Part shown: piece by piece, positions 26,354 to 38,292 of the stretch
How positions within the stretch are numbered: the first letter of the stretch is position 1
How the letters are laid out: the number at the start of each line of letters is the position of its first letter
NCBI GenBank assembly: GCA_947034885.2
Contig: OZ019759.1
Location: forward strand, 15,564,501-15,628,500
Direction: 5' to 3'
From: Thuidium tamariscinum
Lineage: Eukaryota; Streptophyta; Bryopsida; Hypnales; Thuidiaceae
DNA length: 64,000 nt
Program-made: the position numbers and the translations under genes
Notes under the pieces: model-generated
What the model was told of the DNA's origin: nothing
Seen by the model: the letters and a program-made list of their open reading frames with translations, nothing else
Database searches by the model: none

Positions 26354-29300
26354 CTACAAATATCTAAACTTCTTTGGTGCCACAGATTTTTCTACAGGTC
26401 CACGGAACCGAGTTTGCCTTGTACTGGTATTTTCCTTTGGAATTGTTTTTTTCTTTCCTCGTCTCTTGGTACCTACATCACCAGCCTCCTTTGTGCTCAC
26501 AAAGTTTGTTGGATGTAAGTCTTCCTCTGTTTGCTCAGGAAGCACTTGTAGGTTTGTGTTCACATTCACCTCTGAGAGTGGTTTCATTTGAGGCTCAGTA
26601 GTGACTTCGTCTATCCACTTTTGCAAGTCCTCATCTTCAGTGTCGCTCCCAATTGCATTTTCAAAATCAAACTCTTCTTCAGATGTTGAATTTCGAAGTC
26701 TACCTTGAGGTCGAGACTCCTTTTTTCCACCATTAGATGCTGGCAATGATGACAATTCTATAGGAATATTCAAGGCAGAAGAAATGCTGAAAGTTAAAGG
26801 GACTTCCATAGCTTTGGTACCAAATAATTTATCCACCCTATTCCAGCCCACAATTGGCTGGTGGCATGTAGGGCACGTTTTTTTGCCTTGAATACACTGA
26901 AAGCAGAAAAGTGAGTGCCCACATGCCTGCAATTGTCACGATAAATGTAGTTAGTAGATGCCAATGATAATTTCAAAATTCATGAAATATAAAAAACTAA
27001 CAGTAAGAGTTGGTAATTACCTCTAGGCGAATGACTGCTGGTTGATCATTGTAGACATAACAATGTTTTGGTCTTTCTTTTTCCAAGAATGAAGCATGCT
27101 CAGCATCTACATTAACAAGTGATGCATCCTCTAATTTAGTAACATCCATTGTGCCCAACAATTCGGAGCTACTACTCTTGTGGACATGGTTGCTCGAAGG
27201 ACTGCCATGACTTTCATCCATTGAAGAGTCCCGATGTGTGGGACTTAGAGGTGTTGAAGTGTTGCGTTCAATCTTCACGTGAGAAGTATCTGCAGGCATA
27301 GTGAGAAGAAAGTAGTGTCAACATTTATTCAACACTCCTAATACTAATTAATTAGAATTACATGTAATGTTTAGAAATTAGACTGAAGTGCATACAATAC
27401 GACATCTAAGAGTTCAAGAGGTTTGGTAAAAATATTTTGTATGGTTTTACTTTCATATAATCATTTCAAAGATGCAATACTTAAAAATGTTATCAAATTT
27501 AAAAAGCACACTTACAAAAACAGTCATACAATCCTTCAAAACATAATAAAGTGACACTCACAGAAAGACACACCCCGTTTGAAAAAATAATAAGATTTAA
27601 AAGCATAATCACAAATAGACACAATACTTCAGAAATATAATAACGCTTCAAAGTCCAATCCTGAAAAGATGCAGTACTTGAATAATATAATTAATTTTCA
27701 TGCCCAATCATAATAAGACATGATCCTTTAAGGATATAACTACAATTTGAAGAACCCACTGAAATGAAACATAATACTACAAACTATAATAAAATTAAAA
27801 ATCATAGGAAAGAAATAAATCTGGTATAATTGTTGGGTTTACAATGATTCTAAGGCATACAGATCACAAGTGGTTAGCACAAAATTTATTCAAGTAATTT
27901 AGACTAAGCAGGAGTAGTCAGGACACAAATTATTTAAGGAATATAGAAGGAAAGTAGTCAAGGCAACAAATTTTTAAGGAATATGGAAGGAAAGTAGTCA
28001 GGACAACAAATTTGTAAGGAATATTGAGCAGGAGTAGTTAGGACTACAAAATTTTAAGGAATACTAACTAGGAATACTTAGGACAACAAAATTTTAAGGA
28101 ATACAAAAGGAAAGTAGTCAGGACAACAAATTTTTAAGGAATACTAAGCACGAATAGTTAGGACAACAAATTTTTAAGGAATACTAACCAGGAATAGTTA
28201 GGACAACAAAATTTTAAGGAATACAGAAGGAAAGTAGTCAGGACAACAAAATTTTTAGGGAATACTAAGCAGGAATACTTAGGACAACAAAAATTTAAGG
28301 AATATAGAGCAAGAGTTGTGAAGACAACAAACTTATAAGGAGTATAGAGCAGAAGGCATTAGGACAACAAAAATTCAAGGAAGACATACCAGGATCTGTG
28401 AAGACAACAAAAATTCAAGGAATATGTAGGTGTAGTTAGGACATCATCAATATAAGGAATACATAACAAGAAAATTCCAAAGGTACTCAGGACTCAACAT
28501 GAAAAAGGATTCTATCACAAAAATATTTGAGACCTCCAAAATTTTAGGAATACTGATCACCTATAGTTAAGCCAAATATTTATTCAAGACTAAAGAGCAG
28601 GAATAGGAAAAGACTTAGATAACAATGATTGAAGGATACAATCAATTGACGTTTCTTAACATTATTAATAGGAACCCTGAACTATAGAGCAAGAATATTA
28701 TGACAAAAATATTGTTCAAAGGAATTGAAAGCAAACTTCAAGGGAATTAAAACAAGATTTTAAAAAAGAATCAAAGGATATATGAACATTCAAAATACAA
28801 ACAAGGAACTAATTGAAGAATTCAGTAGGAAATTTTTTTTCAAACAACTGAAACAATTTATCCGCAAAAAATTAGTAACTTCATTGATTATCTTAATAAA
28901 ATACTATCATCTTATTATTTTCTTGTTATTGCAAGGAAATATACATACAAACGTTTCAAAATAAGTCCTACCTCTTTCATTATAAAGTACAACATTTGTG
29001 CATAATAAGATAAATGGTAACATTCTTTGGTATACATTCCGGATTCACAACTTTTTACTTCTAATATAGGAACATAAGAAATTAAAAGTACATGGAGTAG
29101 AAAAAGTACTTACATGAAGAAGCTCTGTATGTGCGTGGAAGACCTTTTGTTGTCTTTGGAGCCGCTGCAACATTGGTATTACCAGAGAACTCTGACTTTG
29201 GTGCTCGGATGCCCCACACAACACACCATTCTTTTGAAAACTCTATCTCACAGTCTGGAAGTAAACAGTTGTTCGATGCACTGGCATGCTTGAAAAGACA

Positions 29301-30184
29301 GAAAGGATGATATGTATGTCCACACAGAGCGCTCACATGATTATTATAAGAGTACCAAGAATTGCACACTGGACATGCATTCACCAGACTGATTTTCTTG
29401 GGCGATGTTGATAAATCAACAAGTAGAGGAACAGGATATGTCGCAATACCTCCACCTTCACACATCCGCTGCACTTGGAACTCAAAATTGAAGACTTCAG
29501 TCTCCAAAGTTTTGAATTCCAGGGACCTACTCTCAAACTTCTCAGTGGTCTCTATAACGTTTCTATGCTTTAAACTACAATTTTGTTTACAATCTAAGAA
29601 CCTCTCATGTGCAAATTTCTCCTCTGACACTGCAAGGGAGTGGTTCCTTTCACGATCAGTTACAACATTTGAAATCTTCCGAATTTCTTCCTGCAATTCT
29701 TGTATTTTTTGTTGGCGACACTCTGGGTCACTTGACTCAGGGATGCCTCCGTCAGAAATCAAAGCATTCAATCGGTCATTGAGGTTACAATGGTCTCTCA
29801 CTGCCACATCAAACAAAGTAGCATAATTCTCTACCTCCATCTGTGCTTGGGTGTAGAGAACTTTTCGATCAGAAAAATTTAGACGAGCTCTTCTCAACTC
29901 AACTTCTTGAGTTTCTTTTAATCCCCGAAGATCCTCAATACTCGCTTTGACTCGCTCATATACAACTTTTCTAGTTGCAAGAACTTCCCTCACACTCTCA
30001 ATCTCTTGGCTTGACCAATTTGGACTCATGCTCGAAGAGTTAACAGCTTTGGATTTTGATGATCCCAAAGCACGACCTTTGCCTCGAATAGACACTGACC
30101 CTTCAATCAACTCACTTTTTGGTGTTACTAATGAAGACTTTGAGACTGAACCGAATGGAAGAGTGACGGAAACAAGGGTTTGTA
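26354..30184 (-). pseudogene. Coiled-coil/double-RING gene, 3' part, split from its start by CACTA insertion
   Basis: This is the downstream portion of a gene whose start lies at 50172. The interrupted first exon resumes at 30181 (after the GTA duplication 30182-30184) and ends at 29114, with donor t/gtaagtac in phase 1. Exon 2 is 27289-27021 (269 bp) and exon 3 is 26926-26354, ending TAG. The introns are 1824 bp (27290-29113) and 94 bp (26927-27020). In the ancestral numbering, residues ~204-398 form a Glu/Lys-rich coiled coil. Residues ~416-457 form a RING-H2-like finger (CPVC...CGHTYHPFC...C-x4-C). Residues ~579-613 form a second, compact RING (C-Y-V-Y...ACGHSLFCFQC...CPTC), in which the second expected Cys is Tyr. 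An acidic/basic tail follows. Two RINGs suggest a ubiquitin-ligase-like role, which is inference. No in-frame stop was found in the exons. Confidence 0.75.
27905..28450. repeat. About 40-bp minisatellite inside an intron of the split RING gene
   Basis: About 13 imperfect units of 'aaggaatatagaaggaaagt' followed by 'agtcaggacaacaaattttt', with variants such as 'actaagcaggaatagttagg'. It lies within the 1824-bp intron 27290-29113. It has no coding potential worth noting. Confidence 0.75.
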
Positions 30185-30204
30185 CACTATAAGAAACCTT
30201 CGTT
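30185..30204 (+). repeat. CACTA left terminal inverted repeat
   Basis: CACTATAAGAAACCTTCGTT at the element's left boundary. It pairs with 49733-49714, identical over the first 14 bases and with one mismatch (T/A) in the first 20. The preceding GTA is the target duplication. Confidence 0.92.
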
Positions 30205-33200
30205 TTCGGGGATGTTAGCTTCAAACAATGTACGTTCGAAGCAACACAGAAGTACCTGCGTAAAAAATGCATTCGGTTCAAGAATTATAGTGGTTGTTTC
30301 CTGATACAAAGCAGGAGTGGTGGAAAACAAAGGTCCTGCCAATGAGAATGTTCTTGTTTCCGTTGACATCCAATCGAAGCAATCAACGTTTTCAAATAGC
30401 GTCCACATAAGAATAGGTACACTGCTTCTCGTATAACATCCACAAGTACTTCCACGAAGGAGTATGTTCGAAAATAACGTCTCACGGTTTGTACTACGAA
30501 TGACGTCGTGAAAAACAAAACTTGAACATGTTAATTGCACATATTTCCATCTACCTACTTCAGTTCTGTTCATATTCAACAGAACTTGTGCTTTTCTGCA
30601 ATCCCACTGAAGTGGTGCCACATACCTTAAGGACCTGTTCACATTTGCATATTTTCATGTACCTATGCATTCATACATAAACTTTGATTCATTGACAACT
30701 AATGCCATTTCCTTCAGCGCTCCAGCTTCCTATGTGCATGTTGCATTGACACATACGCACTAGCGTTCAGAACATCACTACTATAAACACCTACTTCATG
30801 AGAAATTCACTGTTCGTTCCATTACATTGCGAGAAGTAGTTCGCTTCTCCATTCCTCTACTGCGTCTTGCATTTAGTTCCTAACACCATTTTGTTTATGT
30901 TCATCCTCTTTTACATCCACGCAATTTTATGCCCATTTCTTCATTATTCAAATATAATGCAATGCAACACTTCATGGGATTCTGAAATACACTTGTTCAT
31001 TCCGTGAGATGTGGGTTCAAGCTGTTCAGTGACAAGCTCAAACCTCTATTGATATCACCAGTGCCACTGACTGGAACATTTTGACATAGGTTGCTTCTAC
31101 CCTACTCTGGTCTATGTGGACAGTTCATCCTCTACTGGTAATCTTCTTTGATGTCCGCTCTGAATGTATTGTCCACCAAGTTCTCTAGCTCTTCGAACAG
31201 GTTCTGCTGTTAGCATTGGGGGTTGCAAACCAGCGAACTGTGCATCGTTGCCGACATGCAACATGTTCTGCTTTCTTGTAGCAAACTGTGGTTCATGACG
31301 TTTACCGCGAACATCTGTTCTACAAACAACCTTCCATCCACGTTTGTGAGGATCGTCTGAGAAAAAAACTTGTTGGCAATGTAGAGGAAAAGCAAAGGAA
31401 TCAGCGTGGATCCGACCATCCATGTGGTTAAAGTTCGCCATCGTGAAGCCGTACTTGTCTTTGACAATGTTCGGTGTTCGTGCATCACGGGACGCACGAA
31501 CCCAGTCGCAAACCAATACTGTTGTGTAGTGACTTCGGTAATCCAACTCTAGAATTTCTTCAATGTACCCTACATAATCCTCTGTTGTCTCTGTAGGTCT
31601 TCCATTCCTCATACCCCAACGCAGTTCTCGTGTAAATGAGGCAACAACACAAGAATCCCTTGTAACAAGGGCTCCCTTTGAACTCCGTACACGGAAGTGC
31701 ACTCCATGGCTATACATTTGGCGATGTGATGTTGCATGCCGTTCTGGTGGAACACTGTATTGAAGAACATCAGCTTTGACGTCTTCACCATTATTATGTG
31801 CATCTATCACTTCTCCCCGAAACCAATCAGCAAATGATGGTAAGTCTAACAAATCCACTGGATACCGCATTTGCCCCGCTACGTGACGACCTCTATTGCA
31901 CAGACGATATGCCTCTCACTCTTCCCATCGACGGGTTTTGGCAGCAGCATATGCCCTGACATGCAACGTTGACAACTCTCAGTTCCATTTGCTGCTTTGC
32001 TAACCTAGAGAACACACTTCAAAACATTTCAATGAATCATCCTCCTACTGTTCTTAGGTTCACAACATACAACTTCCATTCCTTCTAACGCTTGTGCCAA
32101 CAACGTCCTTTTTGTTCAACATGTACCAGAAACACTTGTATTCCTCACAATTCCCTACATTGATAATAATCAATGTAGCTTACATTCTTAGACACTTGCA
32201 AAGTAATTGAAGTGCGCGTTAAGAAAACGTACTCTCTCCAAGACTGCAAACTTCCAGCATTGTCCAAGACGAAAGCATGCACATGTGTTCACATTTCTTG
32301 TGACATTTTCCGCTTCTTCGATTCATGTGATGGCAACACCTCGTCATTCATAATAGCATCTTCCGTAGCATCCCACACGCATTGTGTAGTTCCCCTATAC
32401 TGCTTCATGAACTCAGTGCAAAAACCCAATGTATCTTCCATTTGGTAGCCTTCGGCTATACTTCCTTTGGGATGAGCATATGTGCGGACGTAATCTTTCA
32501 ACGTTTTCATGTACCTCTCTATAGGGTACATCCAACGACAATGCATTGGACCACATATGAATAACTGTTGTACTAGATGTACAGGGAGATGTGTCATGAC
32601 ATTCAGAAAAGTGGGTGGGAATTCCTTTTCTAACATACATGTAGCGATTACGACATCTTCCATCATGTTCCCTTCATCACATTGGTGTATCTCTTTTGCA
32701 CAAATTTTCTGAAATACTCTACTCATCTTGATTATGGCTGACCGCACATTTTCATCAAGGACACCACGAATTGCCATTGGGAGTATCTACAAGAACACAA
32801 ATTGAATTCATGAGATATTGTGTTCAACAGTACATTAAACAATGACATGATTCTCTGATGCATGGAATTCACTTACAGTGCAACTAAAATAAATTTGTGA
32901 CAACATCATTCAGTTCTATCACTACGTGTTTATGCACGTGCTTAATTGATTCCTTAAATGCCTTCTCAGTTAAGATAGCTCAACAAAGTCATGTACTCCG
33001 AACAGTGTTTGAACAGACAACTCCTCTTCACTTCCTCTAATTAAAGTTGAAGTGGTCTTCAACTCCCACACTTTACATACCTGTTGCATGAGAACATGGT
33101 AATCATGTGTCTTCATATAGTGCAACTTCCCATCCACAAGACGTTTATGAATGGCCCCAACATAATTTGTGGGTGTACAAATACTTGTTACAATATTGAT

Positions 33201-36200
33201 GAACTCTTTGCGCTCCTCAGCATTCAAGACATATGGTGCTTGAGGCATGTAGAACTCTGCGTTCACATTCTCTGATGGTTGAAGCCATATTTCTTCATGA
33301 ATGCCCAGATTCTGGGCATCTTGACGACTTCCGGCACTGTCATTCATTGCCATCAGTGTTTTCACTATGTTCTCACATAGATTCTTCTCACAATGCATAA
33401 CGTCCAATAAATGCCGAATGAGTAAATACTGCGATGCAACATTTTACACTATGGGTTAGTTTCATGTATTGCTTCATATGTCACCTCCTCCAGTTACAAA
33501 TTGCTTCGACTTCTCTACCACATCAAATTTGCAATCACATTGTTGTTGAACTTTTCGTTGAAGGTTTCACAGTCTTATTAGTCCATCCAACTTCAATTCA
33601 ATTTGCAAGTACTTCTTTGAAAACAAAATGCTTCTGCCAGAAAATAATGCTCACGCAAAACAAAAAAGACCTGCCAATACGGAAGCTCGAACAATGCGCA
33701 CAGTCGCTTTACACCAGTAAAGTGCACTAGATCATCTTTGCCATTTTCTTTGCCACCCATATCTAAGTATGCTTGTCGCCATGCTGCATACCGTATTACA
33801 TCAAGTCCGGACACAACACGTGGTTCCAAATGATCTTCTGTAGCTCCATTGAATCGTTTATTTCGACGGTATGGATGGTGACGTAGTAAATACCTGCGGC
33901 TGCCTCCATAAACGATCTTCGAACCTCGTGTCCTCCCATTCGCTAGAACATCACCTGTCTGAGCCATGCATGCATCCGTTTCAGGTCCACATGGAGGACA
34001 TCCTTTGTAACCCTTACAACAGAGACCTGATATCAAACCATACGCTGGAAAATCGGATATCGTCCACAGCACGAGTCCGCGAAGCAGAAAACTGCGTGTA
34101 CCTTCAGGTTGAGAGAAATCAAGTGCTCTGACACCCTTCTACAGTTCATTGAGCTCCCTCATGAGTGGCCTCAAAAAAACGTCCATGCTTTTAGCTGTTG
34201 GAGAGTGCTTTCCAGATATCAATATGCACAAAGAAATGAAGAATTTCTTTGTCACAAACCACGGTTCAAAGTTGTAGATCAAGATGAGCACTGGCCATGT
34301 TGACCAATTTGTATTGCTCAATTTGAAAGGGTTCACGCCATCCAAAGTTAAGGCAAACCGCATATTCCTCACCTCTACACCGAAGTTGCCAAATACTGGA
34401 TCGGTGTCGACGTGTTTCCAAGCAGGACTGTCAACAACGGATCGCATTATGCCATCTGCACTGATATGTTTCGTATACCTAGTCAACATACCTGCTATTT
34501 CAGCAGACCTCCACATGCGCTTCAAGCGAGGAATGAGAGGAAAGTGACGGATGACTTTCGCTAGGACTGTTGCACTGCCGTCAATCCACCGGGACCGATT
34601 GCACTTTGGGCAACACTCTAAATTCGCGTGCTCTTCTTCGAATAGAACACATCCATCGGGACAAGTATGCACATTGTTGTACGTCAATCCCAGCTTCCTG
34701 ATACTGCGTCGTGCAACGTAGTGCGAACAGGGCATCTTATTATTTACTGGTAGCAAATCAGTTGAAAGATATCGCAACAACTCATCTGCAAACTTGTTGC
34801 TGACTCGGAAAACGGTACACATGTTCAAGATGATTATGGTAGCTGAAACGACGTTGCTCTTTGATCCAGGATACAACGGTATGGTCGCTTGCTCATAAAG
34901 TTCTTGAAGTCCATCAATTGTGTCACTTTCAACATCCTCACCCTCTTCAACATCTTCCACATCAGGAACCTCCATGTGCAAAGCTGTCGCAACACAGGGT
35001 AAGTAAATTCCCTGTTATACTCACAAAAATCACTGTAGAGTATAACTAAGTGACTCTAAAGATCGAACCCGCGAGATTCTGTGAAGTATCTGGCTTAGTT
35101 AAGCGATTAAGATAGGACAGCTCCCAAAACTCTATAATCCAGTTCTAGATCTAGAACCGGAAATACACAAATAACCCGAGACGACAACCCGTTATCCCGT
35201 TCAAAAACTGATATTCTAGCAATCTGGTCCGGAACGGATCCGTTCCTTCACTTTTCCGGTTTCCCGGATTTTATCCGTTCCGTCAGACTGCAACGGATCC
35301 GCTCCCTAACGAGTTCCGCTCTTGGTTTCCTCTTCGGACCAATCCGTTCCGGATGATCCGTCCACACCCGTTCCTCAATCCGGTTTGGTTTTGCCTCTGT
35401 TTTACCATCAGAGGGGTCGCCGCTTGATTTTGTGAGCGGTAGGCCCACCGCTCCTTCCGTGACTTATAGTGGCTGAAGACCCACTTTCTACCCGTTAATT
35501 CTAAAATTACTTCAGATCCGGTTTGATCCCTCACAACAATCCAGACAAAGATTCGGACTGTAGGTCACACAGAGATCCCCCGTACGATCTTCTCATACTA
35601 CAACGACTTTGACGCGACTTTCCGTTCCTGGGGAGCCAGGTGGCTACAAGTGTATCCGTCCGTTCCAACGTCAACCAGAACTCTTCCGTTTGCCACAAAG
35701 ACGGTGAGACCTCACAGGAGATCGGACACTCAACTGGGTTTCCCACCCAGGAGCTCTAGCACGATTAAGGAATCCCTCCCTCTCGTCTAGCCTAACAACG
35801 GCTTTCTCACCCGGAATCTTAAGTCCTAGAAGCGCTGAGGCGCTAGAGTTACACTCCCAACTCTTCTCTACCCGTTCTCATATACTCAGACACGGAAAAT
35901 AAGCACCAAAGGGAGAATGTCGCCTGCAAAACCACTTGCGCCTTCCTAACTCCGCGTCACGTCGCCCTGCCAAACTCGGGAGATACACACGCAAAGCAAG
36001 AGAGAATAAAATACACGAAGATAATGCAAAGGAAAAGACTCCCAGTCCACCGCGAGGGGACTGACTTAAATAATGGGCAAAAAAGCAAAAAGCGCCATAC
36101 AAGTCCGCCGCGATTAACGCTCGGCGGATCCGTTCCTACCTACTTCTGAACCGGAACGGATTCCAACCCGCTCCAAGTTCCTAAACCGGACCGGATTTCC

Positions 36201-36251
36201 TCCTGATCCGTTCCTAAGTTAAAAACTACAAAAACAGGAAAGTCCTAATAC

Positions 36252-37934
36252 CTACGTATCCGGCTCTGCTACCCTAGATCCTATAGTCGGGCTTTCCGCC
36301 CTACTGATCTGCTCGAAGACCTCGGTGAGGTTCCGATTCCGTTCTCCGTCTGTTGCAACCGGAGCTCCAGTAACCGGACTCGCAGGAGACTCCGACAACT
36401 GAATTGCCGCCTCCCGGTTGCCCGTTGATGCTCGCCCTGACTTCTTGGATTGCGGCGTCCTGTCCTTCCCTGGTCTCTGAGGCAACCCTTCGGAAATATC
36501 CGGTAGAGACAGATCGGAGAGTCTGACCGGAATTTCCGTCAGTCTCCGGCTACAGTCTTCCATCCGTTCGGCCGCCTCCCGAACCTTCACCAAAGTCGTC
36601 TCCACCTTTTCGGAGAAGTCGGACAGAATCCGGACTATCCGGCTTCCGGATAGTTTCTTCTCCTTGTGCACCTCTTCGTCAAACAGTTGAGCCCGGATGA
36701 CAGCCGATCCGGGTTCCCCGAATGTTGCCTTCACGTGCTCCGCCAATTTGACGGTCTCCGCCGCCATCTCCTTGGTAGCGGCCTCGTTGTCCCTGAGAAC
36801 AAGGAGCTCCGCCTTCAAACCGTCAACTTCCTCCTGAAGTTTCCGGTTTTCCTCCTCCATCTTGGCGAGATCCGCAGGCGAGGCGATGCAATTCCCTACC
36901 ACGGTCGGGAGAGTATGATCCGGTTTGCCATTGACCATCTCCGCGATGTTCTCCAAGACGATCCGCTTGACCTCCCAATCCGCTCGGATGTTGCACAGGA
37001 TTTCCGTCAGTTGCACGAACGGATCACTGGGATCCGTTTCCTCTGCTGCTGGTTCGGCCTGACCCGGTTCGGATGGTCCTGCTCTGCCTTCCGTTCCCGG
37101 ATTGTGTCGGACCGGAGGAGATCCCCTCGTGTTCGGCGGTGTGGTCTTCTGCCGCTTCACGAGCGGAACTTCCGGTTCCTCTCCCTTATCCGAGTCCTCC
37201 CGCTCTGTCTCGGACTCGGAGCTCTCCTCATCATCCGTTGACGTCTCCCCGTACGTCAAGACTATCTTCTGGGTGTGCCACGTCTTCTCTTCCGTATCCG
37301 AAAGGAGCTGTAGATGGTGGTAGAGGTGGAAGAGGTAGGGGGAGATCGGAGTTGCCCTACTCCCTCCGAGGTTCTTCAATAACCGGGTGATCAGGTCCTG
37401 TATGATCCGGCCCCAGTCCACTTTCCGGTCTCCGATCAGCGCACCGAAAATGGTGTTGGCCAGGCCGATCGTGATCCGGGTTGGTTTCTTCGGATGAAGG
37501 ACCGGAAGCAGAAACTTCAACAGGCGCCTATGCCTGTCTTCGTTGCAGTCCATGATCCGGTATCCGTCCTTCGGGTGAGGGGTGCCACTGAACTTGTTTT
37601 GGAGGAAGTCTACCTTCCTCCCGGCCGGTCCGTGCCCCTGGTGTTTGAACCCGTATACGGCCCTCCAGTGCGCCTCCGTCCATTTGTGCGGCATTCCCCG
37701 CGCCGTGTTGTCGAACTGATTCGACACCTTGCCCTTCAGCTCCTTCACCATCCGCTCCTCCTTGAAACCCCAGGGTATCTCTGCTAACCCTAGACACCCC
37801 ATTGCGGTTAAGTCCGCCATCAAGTTGCTTTTCTCCGGCTCTGTGGAAGGGATGAGCGGAACTACTTTCTTCAGCTTTATCCCTGAGGGTGGGGGTGTAG
37901 TGGACTCGGTTCTCTTCCGGCGTAGCTGCGGCAT
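36252..37934 (-). CDS. Intact 560-codon ORF of nested element, gag-like/unknown
   Basis: ATG at 37934, TAG at 36252, no interruption. The N-terminus is basic (MPQLRRKRTE). Residues ~50-215 form a compact helical region with conserved-looking Trp/His (WTEAHWRAVYGF, YLFHLYHHL). It resembles, in my memory, the 'putative plant transposon protein' or retrotransposon ORF1-like domain. Residues ~225-265 are a strongly acidic patch ending in a basic VKRQKTTPP, possibly a nuclear signal. Residues ~350-400 and ~425-470 are coiled-coil-prone (KMEEENRKLQEEVDGLKAEL). The C-terminus is Ser/Pro-rich. There is no protease, reverse transcriptase, integrase or transposase motif. It is by far the longest undamaged frame in the window, while the surrounding TNP2 is full of stops, so the insertion is probably younger than that decay. 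Confidence 0.75.
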   Translation of the reverse strand: MPQLRRKRTESTTPPPSGIKLKKVVPLIPSTEPEKSNLMADLTAMGCLGLAEIPWGFKEERMVKELKGKVSNQFDNTARGMPHKWTEAHWRAVYGFKHQGHGPAGRKVDFLQNKFSGTPHPKDGYRIMDCNEDRHRRLLKFLLPVLHPKKPTRITIGLANTIFGALIGDRKVDWGRIIQDLITRLLKNLGGSRATPISPYLFHLYHHLQLLSDTEEKTWHTQKIVLTYGETSTDDEESSESETEREDSDKGEEPEVPLVKRQKTTPPNTRGSPPVRHNPGTEGRAGPSEPGQAEPAAEETDPSDPFVQLTEILCNIRADWEVKRIVLENIAEMVNGKPDHTLPTVVGNCIASPADLAKMEEENRKLQEEVDGLKAELLVLRDNEAATKEMAAETVKLAEHVKATFGEPGSAVIRAQLFDEEVHKEKKLSGSRIVRILSDFSEKVETTLVKVREAAERMEDCSRRLTEIPVRLSDLSLPDISEGLPQRPGKDRTPQSKKSGRASTGNREAAIQLSESPASPVTGAPVATDGERNRNLTEVFEQISRAESPTIGSRVAEPDT

Positions 37935-38285
37935 GGCAACTATCCGGGAAACTACCTCACTGCTCTCCTAGCCGCACGTCCCGTTCCTCACACACACTCA
38001 CAACACAACTACAAAAGTAATCCGCCCGTAATAACCACCTGCACATACACACACACACTCCTCTCCACACACCAGCGTCTCAGCGCACAGTCTGAAACCC
38101 GCGCCGCTGACAACTGCCCGCTCTGACAAAACACCCGCTGCTAATACTGACAGCCGCGTCACAGAAAATTGCGCCACCAAACACGCGCGGAAAACCAACT
38201 CACAGAAAAGGCGGAAAACACTGAGGGTTGAAAAACACACAACGAAGCGCCTGAGAGCAAATGGGCCAACTGAAAATGTCAGGCC

Positions 38286-38292
38286 TTATATA
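38286..38292 (-). promoter_or_regulatory. TATA box of nested-element ORF
   Basis: Minus strand reads ctaTATAAgg, about 350 bp upstream of the ATG at 37934. It fits a start site near 38255 and a long 5' leader. Confidence 0.5.

Noticed and set aside
27905-28450. CRISPR-like array
   Set aside because: Units are contiguous, imperfect and lack unique spacers. It is a eukaryotic intronic minisatellite.
29082-30281. The 399-codon minus ORF as a complete gene starting at 30281
   Set aside because: Its first 33 codons lie inside the CACTA terminus. The ORF merely reads out of the transposon into the interrupted exon, and the real start is at 50172.
35034-35110. tRNA or tRNA-derived SINE (GGTTCGA-like box on minus)
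   Set aside because: Only a B-box-like word is present. I could not form the acceptor or T stem, and no A box fits at proper spacing.
36666-37390. Plus-strand ORFs opposite the 560-codon gene
   Set aside because: They are antisense shadows of the intact minus-strand ORF and have no independent support.
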